The notes beneath the pieces were generated by a model. That model ran no database searches. It had not been told where the DNA came from and saw nothing but the letters and a program-made list of their open reading frames with translations. The translations under genes were made by a program, and so were the position numbers. From Aeromonas rivipollensis (lineage in GTDB: Bacteria; Pseudomonadota; Gammaproteobacteria; Enterobacterales; Aeromonadaceae), in contig NZ_CP149130.1 of assembly GCF_037811135.1 (NCBI RefSeq), forward strand, positions 2,352,501 through 2,416,500: 64,000 bases of DNA. The letters are read 5' to 3'. This document shows positions 14,581 through 23,612 of this stretch, piece after piece (the first letter of the stretch is position 1; the number at the start of each line of letters is the position of its first letter).

Positions 14581-14725
14581 CATGGTGCCGGGAGTTCCGG
14601 TGGCCATCCATGCAAAGAGTCATGTGGAAAACCCCTACAATTCAAGAAAGTAGGTTTCATAAGCTCCCCTTTCTCGCACTTGACCCGCCCTAATCCTCCT
14701 ATACTCACCCTGTTTGCGTTTTATC

Positions 14726-14753
14726 TTGACCACGACAACTGGCTGACTAAGAT
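14726..14753 (+). promoter_or_regulatory. Candidate sigma-70 promoter of the winged-helix regulator
   Basis: TTGACC (14726-14731), a 16 nt spacer, then TAAGAT (14748-14753). Transcription would begin near 14760, about 30 nt before the chosen start. A nearby TTGACC/TATACT pair (14680/14700) has only a 14 nt spacer. Confidence 0.45.
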
Positions 14754-14790
14754 GTTTCCGATTGCCAGCCTGCGGTATAACGGTTTGAAT

Positions 14791-17718
14791 ATGTCAAAGA
14801 TATCAAGTACATCGCCTCTATTGCATGTCCGCTTTGGCGACTTCGAACTGGATGAACGAAATGCGCGGCTGCTGCGCCATGACCACACCGTTTCCCTCTC
14901 CCCCATCCCGTTCAACCTGCTATGCACCCTGGTCCGCGAGCATGGCCTGCTCCTGAGCAAGGATGAGTTGCTCGATCGGGTATGGGGCCACCGTTTCGTG
15001 AGCGCCTCCGTCCTCAAGGGGGCCATCAGCGATATCCGCACCCTGCTGGGAGACGATCCCCGCCAACCCAGCTTCATAGAGACAGTCTCCCGCCGCGGCT
15101 ACCGCTTCATCTGTCCGCTGCTCCCCCAGGAGGCCGGTTGCCCCTCCGTCACGCCTGTCCCCACTTCGCTTCCGATGACGCAACAGTCGCCCTCCTTGGG
15201 GCTGTTTGTCGGGCGGGAGGAGGCTCTGGTGCGCTTGCAGGAGGCCTGGCTGCGGGCCACTCAGGGCCTGCGTGCCATCGTCTGGGTCGCGGGGGAACCG
15301 GGGATCGGCAAGTCAACCCTGATCGCGCACTTTTGCGCCGGGATCCCCCATGGCCTCTGGGTTAGGGGGCAATGCGTGCAGTTGCACGGGGCGGGTGAGC
15401 CCTATCTGCCGGTGCTGGAGGCCATCGCCGAACTCTGTCGTCGCGATGAGGAGGCTGTCTCGCTGCTGCGCAGCGTGGCCCCGACCTGGCTGCTGCAACT
15501 GCCCTGGCTCTGCTCCCAGGCGCAGCGCGAAACCCTGCTGCATGAACTGGTCGGCGCCCACCCCCAGCGCATGCTGCGGGAGATGAGCGAGTTTCTGGAT
15601 CGCTATACCGAACGGCGGCCGCTGCTGCTGATCACCGAAGATCTGCACTGGGGCGATCCCTCGACTCTCCAGCTCATCGACTACCTTGCCCGCCGACCCG
15701 GTCACAGCCGCCTGATGTGGCTGGGCAGCGTCAGACCGGACGAGCCCCTCGCCACCGATCATCCGCTCCACGCCCTCAGGCCGGCGCTGCTCGGGCAGGG
15801 TCTGAGTGAGGAGATAGGGCTGCTCCCCTTCAGCACCCAGGAGGTGGCAACCTATGTGAGCGAACGGATGCCGGCCATGAAGGCCGCCCCCGGGCTTGCC
15901 CTCGCCCTCCATGAGCGCACCGGCGGCGTCCCGCTGTTCGTCGCCGCCCTCGCCACCGAGGTGATGAGCCGGACCACTCATGGGGACGACACCGAGCCCG
16001 CCAGCCTGGTTCGCCGGGTGCTGCCCGAGACCCTGGGTGCCCTGATCGATCACCATGTGGCCAGACTCCCCGAGCCGCGGCGCCAGTTGCTCGCCGCCGC
16101 CGCCGTGCTGGGTACCCGGGTCCATGTCGACACCCTGGCTCGGGTGCTGGATTGCAGTCTGATGGAGATGGCACAGCGGTGCGAGGCGCTGATCCGGGAG
16201 CGGCTCTGGTTGATGGCGCCAGCCCCGAGCGAGGCGGCGGAGGGGGCCAGCGGCTGTGTCCTGTTTCGCCATCAACTGTTTCGCCAGCGCCTCTATGATG
16301 GCCTCTCATCCCCCCTGCGCGGAGCGCTGCACGGCAAGATAGGGAGCACCCTGGAGGCGCTGCGCGCAGGGGGCCAGGAGGTGACCGCCGCCGAGCTGGC
16401 CATGCATTTCGACCGTGGCCACGCCCCCATGAAGGCCCTTGGCTATTATGCCGAGGCCGCCGAGGCCGCCCTGCTTCACCTCAGCCCCGCCGAGTGCATG
16501 AGCCTGACCGCCCGGGGGTTGACCCTCATAGAGCAACTCCCCGAGAGCCCGTCACGCCACGGCCTGGAGATCACCCTGGCCACCCTGCGTGGCGCGGCCG
16601 CCTTCCATGCTCTGGGGGCCGGGGAGCAGGCCCGCCAAGCCTACCAGCGGGCCGCCGACCGGCTGGCCGGGGTGCCGGCTCACCCCATTGCCGGTCTGGT
16701 GCTCCATGGCCTGGGTTTCCTCCATGACCTGCGCGCCGAATACCCAGAGGCTCTGGCGGTCGCCGCCCGTGCACGCGCCCTCGCCGTCGCCCAGGCGGAT
16801 CCCCTGCTGATCCTGGCCGCCTGTACCGTGCAGGGTCAGGCGCTCATGATGCAGGGCCACCATGACGCGGCCAGAGAGACCCTGGAGCAGGCCCTGCCGC
16901 TGCTCGAGCAGGCACAGGCCGGGGCCGAACACGACCTCATCGGTTTTATCGCCGATCCCCAGGCGACGGTACTGGCTCTGCTGAGCCTCTCCCTCGCCCA
17001 GCTCGGCCTGTTTGCCCAGGCCCGGGAGCGCCTGGCACAGGCCTATGCCCGCGCCCACCGGCTGGCCCAGCCGATGGCGCTGATGATCACCCTCTGGTGC
17101 GATGCCCTGTGCGGGATCCGGCTCGGCGATGTGGCACGGGTGGCGGCCCTGGCCGGCGAGATGCGCGCCCTGGTCGATGAGTTTGCCCTCGTCCAGGGCC
17201 AGGCGCCCTGCCGCTGGTTCCAGGGGTGGGCTGACACTCGGTGGGGCCAGCCCCGGGAGGGGGCGCACCAGATCCGGCAGGCCTATCTGGACAACAGGGC
17301 ACTGGGGATGGTATCCGGGGGCAGCGAGACTCTGGGCTACCTCGCCGAGGCCCTGGTGCTGCAACAAGAGTGGCGCCAGGCGCAGGAACAACTGGATCAG
17401 GCGCTCGCCCTGGTGCAGCGTCATGGTGAACGCATTGCCCTGCCACAACTGCTGCTGCTCCAGGGGGCGATCGCACAGGCCGCCGGCGATACCCAGGCTG
17501 CCGCCACCTCGGCCCGTCAGGCGTTCGAGGAAGCCCAGGCCCAGGGCACCCCCTGGCTGGCCTTGCTGGCGCTGGTCACCCTGTGCACATACCAGACTCC
17601 GACCCGGGCCGAGTGGGACACCCTCGCCACCCTGACGGCCCAGCTCGCCGAGGCGGGGGATACCCCCCTCCTCGCCCGGGCAAATTGCCTTCTCGCCAGC
17701 AGGCCAACAGCCAGATGA
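14791..17718 (+). CDS. Winged-helix regulator with AAA-type ATPase and TPR-like repeats
   Basis: This 975-residue protein begins with an OmpR/ToxR-type winged helix (about 10-110: FGDFELDERNARLLR, KDELLDRVWG, IETVSRRGYRFICPL). A STAND-like ATPase follows, with Walker A GEPGIGKSTL at about 172 and Walker B LLLITEDLHWGD at about 280. The C-terminal half is alpha-helical repeats resembling TPR/MalT-type sensors. Proteins of this layout are ligand-responsive, ATP-driven transcription regulators; the target and signal here are unknown. No kinase or membrane segment is present. I chose ATG 14791 because homology begins right after it; ATG 14752 is possible. It is monocistronic, upstream of an RND operon that it might control, which is unproven. 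Confidence 0.88.
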   Translation: MSKISSTSPLLHVRFGDFELDERNARLLRHDHTVSLSPIPFNLLCTLVREHGLLLSKDELLDRVWGHRFVSASVLKGAISDIRTLLGDDPRQPSFIETVSRRGYRFICPLLPQEAGCPSVTPVPTSLPMTQQSPSLGLFVGREEALVRLQEAWLRATQGLRAIVWVAGEPGIGKSTLIAHFCAGIPHGLWVRGQCVQLHGAGEPYLPVLEAIAELCRRDEEAVSLLRSVAPTWLLQLPWLCSQAQRETLLHELVGAHPQRMLREMSEFLDRYTERRPLLLITEDLHWGDPSTLQLIDYLARRPGHSRLMWLGSVRPDEPLATDHPLHALRPALLGQGLSEEIGLLPFSTQEVATYVSERMPAMKAAPGLALALHERTGGVPLFVAALATEVMSRTTHGDDTEPASLVRRVLPETLGALIDHHVARLPEPRRQLLAAAAVLGTRVHVDTLARVLDCSLMEMAQRCEALIRERLWLMAPAPSEAAEGASGCVLFRHQLFRQRLYDGLSSPLRGALHGKIGSTLEALRAGGQEVTAAELAMHFDRGHAPMKALGYYAEAAEAALLHLSPAECMSLTARGLTLIEQLPESPSRHGLEITLATLRGAAAFHALGAGEQARQAYQRAADRLAGVPAHPIAGLVLHGLGFLHDLRAEYPEALAVAARARALAVAQADPLLILAACTVQGQALMMQGHHDAARETLEQALPLLEQAQAGAEHDLIGFIADPQATVLALLSLSLAQLGLFAQARERLAQAYARAHRLAQPMALMITLWCDALCGIRLGDVARVAALAGEMRALVDEFALVQGQAPCRWFQGWADTRWGQPREGAHQIRQAYLDNRALGMVSGGSETLGYLAEALVLQQEWRQAQEQLDQALALVQRHGERIALPQLLLLQGAIAQAAGDTQAAATSARQAFEEAQAQGTPWLALLALVTLCTYQTPTRAEWDTLATLTAQLAEAGDTPLLARANCLLASRPTAR

Positions 17719-18266
17719 TCCCCGGGTGCCGGCCGTAACGCGGCCCCACCCTGCTCCACTTTGAGCCCTGGAGCCCCGGAGCCCGCCATGCTCCATCATC
17801 TTACTGCCGGGGTTGCGACCCGTGCTCACCGGACGGCACCGGGGCAAGAGACGCCATCAGGGCGCTCCATCAAGCCCTGGGACGCCCCGGACACGCACTC
17901 CTCCAGCCAACCCCATAGCGCCTTGTCTTTGCTCCCGCCCTGAGGCACCTCTCCCCGGCGGCCTCCCCCCTGTCATGAGCCGGCGCTGGCCCCCTCTGCC
18001 CGCGAAAAGGGGCCCGACCCATTTCCGACCAAAGCCTGACCGCTTCCTGACCCCTCACGAGGCGCGCCTTGCTACGCTGACCATCCTGTTTCGCACCATG
18101 GACGACGCGAGTATGACCCTGTCTCCAGCCCCCTTCTCTTCCGGCAGAGTGCCCGACGAGGATGGCGGTGCACCGCATCCTTGCTCCGGCCTGGCGGCGG
18201 GCGAGCCAGCGATCACCCGCCTCCCGGCGAAATGCCCCCATCTCTGCCAACCAACGAGGAATTGTC
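17719..18266. other. Long gap before the RND operon
   Basis: About 550 nt of GC-rich sequence with no convincing gene. The open frames here have no ribosome sites or recognisable products, and I see no T-tailed hairpin for the regulator upstream. The promoter of the efflux operon should lie in the downstream part, where TTGCTACGC occurs near 18069, but no good -10 is clear. Confidence 0.5.
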
Positions 18267-19376
18267 GTGAAACGCTTCGTCACCGCGGCCAGCGCCGCCA
18301 CGCTCACTGCCCTGCTCTGCGCATGCTCCGAGCCGCCCCCCTCCACCAGTGCCTTGAGGCCGGTGAACACCCTGGCACTGCACTACGACAGCCTGCGCAA
18401 CAGCCACCGCTATTTCGCCTCGGTCGCCTCCCGCTATGAGGTCGAGCAAGCCTTTCGCATTGGCGGCAAGGTGCTGGATCGCAAGGTCGATGTCGGTCAG
18501 GTGGTGAATGAGGGCGATGTGCTCGCCGTGCTCGATGATGCGGATTACCTGCTCGCCGAGGAGGCCGCCCGCCAGCGCCTGGATGCGGCCAATGCCGCCG
18601 CCTGGCAGGCCGAAGCCGACTGGCTGCGCCTCAAGGCGCTCAAGAAGAACGGCTCCGTCAGCGCCTCCCACGAGGAGCAGGCCCACAGCACCCTGCGCAC
18701 CGCCAGGGCGGCGGCACAGGCCGAGGCTCGCCAATTCGAACTGGCCCGCAACCAGGTCAACTACACCCAGCTGCGAGCCCCCATCAGCGGCGTGGTGACG
18801 GCGCTGCACATGGAAAAAGGCCAGGTGGTGGCCGCGGGTCAACCCGTCATCACCCTCGCCAGCGAGGGCAAGCCTGAGGTCGTGGCCGACATTCCCGAGA
18901 ACCGGCTGGCCGAGTTCAAGGCGGCACGCTACAAGGCGTCGCTGGCCACGGCGCCGGAGCGCTATTTTGCGGTCGAACTGCGCGAGCTCTCGGCCCAGGC
19001 CTCGACGCAGACCCGTACCTACCGCGCCCGTCTCAAGCCGGTCGAGCCGAGGCAGTTGCCACTGGGGGCAACCGCCACCCTGATCGCCGAGCACACCGAT
19101 GGGGACACCCGGGTCGCGACCCTCCCCGCCACGGCCCTGACCCAGGAGCAGGGAGCGCCGGCGGTCTGGACGGTACAGCAGGAGGGCAAGGGGAACACAG
19201 GCACCGTCAAGCTGGTCAAGGTGACCATCCAGGGCTATCGCAGCGACGAGGTGCTCGTCTCCGGTCCCGCCGAAGGGGCCCTCGTCGTCACCGCCGGGGT
19301 GCAGAAAATGGCACCGGGGCTGAAGGTCGCTCTGCCCGCCGCCTCCCCCTCTGCCAGTGAGGAAGTGATCCGATGA
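18267..19376 (+). CDS. RND efflux periplasmic adaptor (membrane fusion lipoprotein)
   Basis: A 369-residue adaptor linking an inner-membrane RND pump to an outer-membrane channel. The N-terminus has a signal peptide ending in TALLCAC, a plausible lipobox with an unusual Cys at -2. A lipoyl half-motif (DVGQVVNEGDVLAVLDD), a coiled-coil hairpin (about 90-160), the second lipoyl half (LRAPISGVVTALHMEKGQVV) and beta-barrel segments follow. I chose GTG 18267 behind CGAGGA, which puts the signal peptide at the N-terminus; the upstream extension of the frame is not supported. Its stop overlaps the RND gene as ATGA. No TolC-type channel gene is in the operon. Confidence 0.92.
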   Translation: MKRFVTAASAATLTALLCACSEPPPSTSALRPVNTLALHYDSLRNSHRYFASVASRYEVEQAFRIGGKVLDRKVDVGQVVNEGDVLAVLDDADYLLAEEAARQRLDAANAAAWQAEADWLRLKALKKNGSVSASHEEQAHSTLRTARAAAQAEARQFELARNQVNYTQLRAPISGVVTALHMEKGQVVAAGQPVITLASEGKPEVVADIPENRLAEFKAARYKASLATAPERYFAVELRELSAQASTQTRTYRARLKPVEPRQLPLGATATLIAEHTDGDTRVATLPATALTQEQGAPAVWTVQQEGKGNTGTVKLVKVTIQGYRSDEVLVSGPAEGALVVTAGVQKMAPGLKVALPAASPSASEEVIR

Positions 19377-22300
19377 AGGATTTCAATCTCACCCAATGGG
19401 CGCTGAGCCACCGCGCCGTGGTGCTGTTCCTGATCCTGCTCATCACGGTGGCGGGCACCCTGGGCTTTGGCAGGCTGGGCCAGCTGGAGGATCCCAACTT
19501 CTCGGTGCCATCCATGACCGCCATGGTGGTCTGGCCCGGCGCCACGGCGCAGCAGCTCCAGGATGAAGTGCTCAACCGCATGGAGAAGAAGTTCGAGCAG
19601 CTCGATCACTTCGAGAAGATCAAGACCTTCGCCCGCCAGGGGTTCGGCGGCATGCTGATCACCGTCAAGGGGGGCACCTCCAAGGCGGATCAGCAGGAGG
19701 CCTGGTACCAGGCGCGAAAGAAGTTCAGCGATCTCGAGCTCGAGCTGCCAGAGGGGGTCGTGGGCCCCATCTTCAACGACGAATTTGGCGACGTCTACGG
19801 CCTGATGTACGCCATCAAGGGGGACGGGGTCAGCCTCGCGGATCTCGCCGATCAGGGGGAGACCATCAAGCGCCGCCTGTTGAAAGTCCCCATGGTCAAG
19901 AAGGTGGATCTGCTCGGCAAGCAGACGGAAAAAGTCCATATCGAATTCTCCCACGAACGCCTAGCGGCGCTGGGCATCCAGCCTGTGCAGATCATGGCGG
20001 CCCTGAAGAGCCAGAACGCCATCCTGCCGGCGGGCTCCCTCGATACCGCCTCCGACCGGATCCATGTGCGGATCAGCGGCCAGTTCCGCAGTCTCGACGA
20101 CATTCGCAACCTGCCCATTGCCGCAGGCGGACGCCTGATCAAGCTCGGCGACTTCACCACTGTGCGCCGGGGCTATGAGGATCCCCAGACCTACAGCATC
20201 CGCCACAACGGCCAGCAGGTGCTGATGCTGGGTCTCTCCATGACCAATGACGGCAACATAGTCCAGCTGGGCGCGGCGCTTGAGACCGTCATCACCGAGA
20301 TCCAGCACGAGCTGCCCTACGGTGTCGAGCTCGAGCAGGTCGCCGACCAGCCCACCACGGTCAAGGAGGCGGTCTGGGACTTCGAGCGCTCCCTGGTGGA
20401 GGCCCTGGTGATCGTCGTCATCGTCAGCCTGCTGAGCCTGGGTTGGCGCACCGGCATAGTGGTCGCCCTGTCGGTGCCCCTGGTGCTGTGCATGGTCGCC
20501 ATCTTCATGCTGGGGACCGGCTGGAATCTGGAGCGGATCTCCCTGGGGTCGCTCATCATCGCCCTGGGCCTGCTGGTGGACGACGCCATCATCGCCCTCG
20601 AGATGATGGTGGTGAAGATGGAAGCGGGCTGGGACAAGGTCAAGGCCGCCTCCTACTCCTATCAGGCGACCGCCATGCCCCGTCTCTCCGGTGCCCTGAT
20701 CACCGCCGCCGCCTTCATGCCGGTGGGTTTCTCACAGTCCACCACGGGGGAGTACGCCGGCGGCATCTTCTGGATCGTCGGCGTGGCGGTGATCTTCTCC
20801 TGGCTCTGCTCGGGCCTCTTCACCCCCTACCTCGCCGTCAAGATGCTGCCGGACCGACTAGGCCATCACCATGGGGATGCGGGCCCTTATGACACCAAGG
20901 GCTATCGCAAGCTGCGTGGCTGGATCCAGCAGGCCATCGCGCGCCGCTGGCTGGTCATCGGCGTCACCTTCGGGGCCCTGGTGCTGGCCGTGCTGGCGGT
21001 CAAGCTGGTGCCGCAGCAGTTCTTCCCCAACAGCACGCGCCCCGAGCTCATCGTCGAGCTGCGCGTCAAGGAGGGGGCCTCGTTCGCCGCGACCACAGCG
21101 CAGGTCAAGGGCCTGGAGCAGGTGCTGACCAAGGACGAAGACGTGCGCTTCTACACCGCCTACACGGGGGCCGGCGCGCCGCGCTTCTACCTCTCCCTGG
21201 ATCCCGAGATGCCCAACCCGGGCTATGCCCAGTTCGTGGTGATGACCCGGGATCTGGAGGCCCGTGAGCGCGTGCGTTCGCGCCTGATGGCCATGGCCAG
21301 CGAGCGGTTCCCCCAGGCCTGGGTGCGCGTTACCCGCCTCGAGCTCGGGCCACCGGTGGGCTTCCCGATCCAGTACCGCATCGTCGGCGCCGATACCCAG
21401 GTGGTGCGTGCCATCGCCCGCAGGATCGAACACCTGGTGGCGAGTCATCCCCAGGTGCGCGACGTCCAGCTCGACTGGAACGATCCGGTGCGCGCCCTCG
21501 GGGTCGAGCTCGATCAGGAGAAGGTGCGCGCCCTGGGGCTCTCCCCCGCGGAGGTGGCGATGGCGACCCAGTCCCTGATGCAGGGGGTGACCCTGACCCA
21601 GTTGCGCGACGGCGAGGAGCTGATCGACGTAGTCGCCCGCGCCATTCCCTCGGAGCGACTCGACGTCGAGACCCTGAAGGACGTCAACCTCTACACGAGC
21701 CAGGGCACAGTGGTGTCACTGTCGCAGATTGCGACCGTACGCCATGAGCTGGAAGAGCCTGTGCTGTGGCGGCGCAACCGTGACATGGCGATCACGGTGC
21801 GGGCCGACGTGGTGGACGGCGCCCAGGCGGTCTCCGTGACCCAGGCCATCACCCCCCTGTTCAAGGAGATAGAGGCGACCCTGCCCTCCGGTTACCGGAT
21901 TGACGTCGGCGGCGCGGTCGAGGAGAGCAACAAGGCCAACGAGGCGCTGATCGCCGTGGCCCCCGTGATGCTAATCACCATCTTGCTGATCCTGATGCTG
22001 CAACTGCAGAGCTTTTCCCTGATGACCATGGTGCTGCTGACCGCGCCCCTCGGGATGATCGGGGTGGTGGCCGCCCTGCTGCTGTTCCAGGCGCCCCTGG
22101 GCTTTGTCGCCATCCTCGGCATCATCGCCCTGTGCGGGATGATCATGCGCAACTCGGTGATCCTGATCGACCAGATCCAGATAGAGACCGCCAGTGGCCG
22201 GGATCCCTGGAGCGCCGTGGTCGAGGCGGCCGTGATGCGGGCCCGCCCGGTAATGCTGACGGCGGCGGCCACTGTGTTGGCCATGATCCCCCTGACCCGC

Positions 22301-22471
22301 AGTGTCTTCTGGGGCCCCATGGCCATCGCCATCATGGGGGGGCTGACCATCGCCACCCTGCTGACCATCTTCTTCGTGCCCTCCCTCTATGCTGCCTGGT
22401 TCCGGATCGCCCCGGTCAAGGAGACCGGGCGCACCCTGGCGCAGGCCGCTGGCGCAGAGGAGCGAGCATAG
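19373..22471 (+). CDS. RND-family efflux pump inner-membrane subunit
   Basis: A 1032-residue proton-driven exporter of the AcrB/HAE1-like superfamily. Hydrophobic helices occur in the usual 1+5+1+5 arrangement with two large periplasmic loops. The paired aspartates of TM4 are in LGLLVDDAIIALEMM. The C-terminal half has LGIIALCGMIMRNSVILIDQ and ARPVMLTAAATVLAMIPL. It overlaps the adaptor gene by 4 nt and the LpxR-like gene by 1 nt, so the three are translated together. Substrate is unknown; the adjacent lipid A modifying enzyme suggests an envelope-related role, which is inference. Confidence 0.94.
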   Translation: MKDFNLTQWALSHRAVVLFLILLITVAGTLGFGRLGQLEDPNFSVPSMTAMVVWPGATAQQLQDEVLNRMEKKFEQLDHFEKIKTFARQGFGGMLITVKGGTSKADQQEAWYQARKKFSDLELELPEGVVGPIFNDEFGDVYGLMYAIKGDGVSLADLADQGETIKRRLLKVPMVKKVDLLGKQTEKVHIEFSHERLAALGIQPVQIMAALKSQNAILPAGSLDTASDRIHVRISGQFRSLDDIRNLPIAAGGRLIKLGDFTTVRRGYEDPQTYSIRHNGQQVLMLGLSMTNDGNIVQLGAALETVITEIQHELPYGVELEQVADQPTTVKEAVWDFERSLVEALVIVVIVSLLSLGWRTGIVVALSVPLVLCMVAIFMLGTGWNLERISLGSLIIALGLLVDDAIIALEMMVVKMEAGWDKVKAASYSYQATAMPRLSGALITAAAFMPVGFSQSTTGEYAGGIFWIVGVAVIFSWLCSGLFTPYLAVKMLPDRLGHHHGDAGPYDTKGYRKLRGWIQQAIARRWLVIGVTFGALVLAVLAVKLVPQQFFPNSTRPELIVELRVKEGASFAATTAQVKGLEQVLTKDEDVRFYTAYTGAGAPRFYLSLDPEMPNPGYAQFVVMTRDLEARERVRSRLMAMASERFPQAWVRVTRLELGPPVGFPIQYRIVGADTQVVRAIARRIEHLVASHPQVRDVQLDWNDPVRALGVELDQEKVRALGLSPAEVAMATQSLMQGVTLTQLRDGEELIDVVARAIPSERLDVETLKDVNLYTSQGTVVSLSQIATVRHELEEPVLWRRNRDMAITVRADVVDGAQAVSVTQAITPLFKEIEATLPSGYRIDVGGAVEESNKANEALIAVAPVMLITILLILMLQLQSFSLMTMVLLTAPLGMIGVVAALLLFQAPLGFVAILGIIALCGMIMRNSVILIDQIQIETASGRDPWSAVVEAAVMRARPVMLTAAATVLAMIPLTRSVFWGPMAIAIMGGLTIATLLTIFFVPSLYAAWFRIAPVKETGRTLAQAAGAEERA

Positions 22472-23469
22472 TGAACAAGGGACGCACAGCGCTGATGCTG
22501 ACGGGGCTGCTGCTGAGCGGCGCCAGCCAGGCCATGGAGGGCACCCTGACCCTCACGGTGGAGAACGACGTCTTTACCGGCTCCGACAACAACTACACCA
22601 ATGGCGTGGGGATCGCCTGGGTATCTGGGGACATAGATCCCGATGACCAGGGTGCACTCGGTCAATGGACCCGGCTCTGGTCATTTCTGCCGTTCGTGGC
22701 CGATGAGGGCTATTCCACTTATGCCTCCTGGGCCCTGGCCCAGGAGATCAACACCCCGGACGACATAGGGGAACCCCATCCCGATGTCGACGATCAGCCC
22801 TACTCAGGGGTGCTGGTGGTCGACAGCACTCTCTATGCCCGCAGGTGGGACTGGAGCCACGCCTGGCAGCTCAAACTGGGGGTTGTGGGCCCCGCCTCCC
22901 AGGCCGACGACACCCAGCGGGAGTTCCATCGCCTGATCGGGGCCGACAAGCCGCAAGGCTGGGATACCCAGCTGCCGAACGAACCCATCGTCAACCTCAA
23001 CTACACGGTGGCCCACCTCGCCGCCGCCGGACACACAGCCGCCGAGCTGGAATGGCGTCTGGTGCCCCTCGCCACCGCCGGAGTCGGCAACTATTTCACC
23101 GGAGCCGGGGTCGGTCTCTATGGCGAAATAGGCTGGGATCTGGTGGATGCCCTGGGGGTCACCGCCCTGCGCTCCGGCCTCAATGCCGCCTCCACGGTCG
23201 GCATTGCGCCGCAGAATCGCTGGTCGCTGTCGCTCTTTGGCGGCGGCGGCGCCTACGGGGTCGTTCACTACCTGCCCCTCGACGGCACACTGTTTCGCAC
23301 CAGTCACTCCGTCGATTCCGAGCCCGTCATCGGCATGGGCTCCTTCGGCTTCTGCCTGCGGCGGGGCAAGTTGACCCTGGGGTTCGCCCGCACCTTTTTC
23401 ACCGAGACCTTCGACACCCAGCGAGAGCAGACCAACTTCGGCACCCTGAGCCTGTCATGGGTGCTGTGA
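22471..23469 (+). CDS. LpxR-like outer-membrane lipid A 3'-O-deacylase
   Basis: A 332-residue beta-barrel with a signal peptide ending near GASQAME. It matches the DUF2219/LpxR family: TVENDVFTGSDNNYTNG at the start (active-site Asn region), YSGVLVVDSTLYARR, GVVGPASQADDTQREFH and IGADKPQGWDTQLPNEP. LpxR of Salmonella removes the 3'-acyloxyacyl group of lipid A in the outer membrane; whether this one does so is inferred. The protein ends LSLSWVL with a C-terminal hydrophobic strand typical of barrels. It starts at GTG 22471, overlapping the RND stop (TAGTG) behind AGAGGAG. Position as the third gene of an RND operon is unusual. Confidence 0.85.
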   Translation: MNKGRTALMLTGLLLSGASQAMEGTLTLTVENDVFTGSDNNYTNGVGIAWVSGDIDPDDQGALGQWTRLWSFLPFVADEGYSTYASWALAQEINTPDDIGEPHPDVDDQPYSGVLVVDSTLYARRWDWSHAWQLKLGVVGPASQADDTQREFHRLIGADKPQGWDTQLPNEPIVNLNYTVAHLAAAGHTAAELEWRLVPLATAGVGNYFTGAGVGLYGEIGWDLVDALGVTALRSGLNAASTVGIAPQNRWSLSLFGGGGAYGVVHYLPLDGTLFRTSHSVDSEPVIGMGSFGFCLRRGKLTLGFARTFFTETFDTQREQTNFGTLSLSWVL

Positions 23470-23565
23470 TCGCCATCCCCTGGGCGCGCTCGTCGGCAGC
23501 CATCTGGGCTGAGGCTGGCCTTGCGCCAGATGCAAGAGGCAGCGGATCGCTGCATTAGCCTTCAT

Positions 23566-23597
23566 AAAAAACGGGAGCCATATTGGCTCCCGTTGTC
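23566..23597. terminator. Bidirectional terminator between lpxR-like and nuclease genes
   Basis: ACGGGAGCCA-tat-TGGCTCCCGT with AAAAA on the left, which gives a T run for the minus strand, and TGTCATTCC on the right. Confidence 0.85.
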
Positions 23598-23612
23598 ATT
23601 CCTTCCCTTGGG

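Noticed and set aside
22132..22470. Upstream extension of the LpxR-like frame inside the RND gene
   Set aside because: The extension lacks protein-like composition. The signal peptide and ribosome site place the start at GTG 22471.
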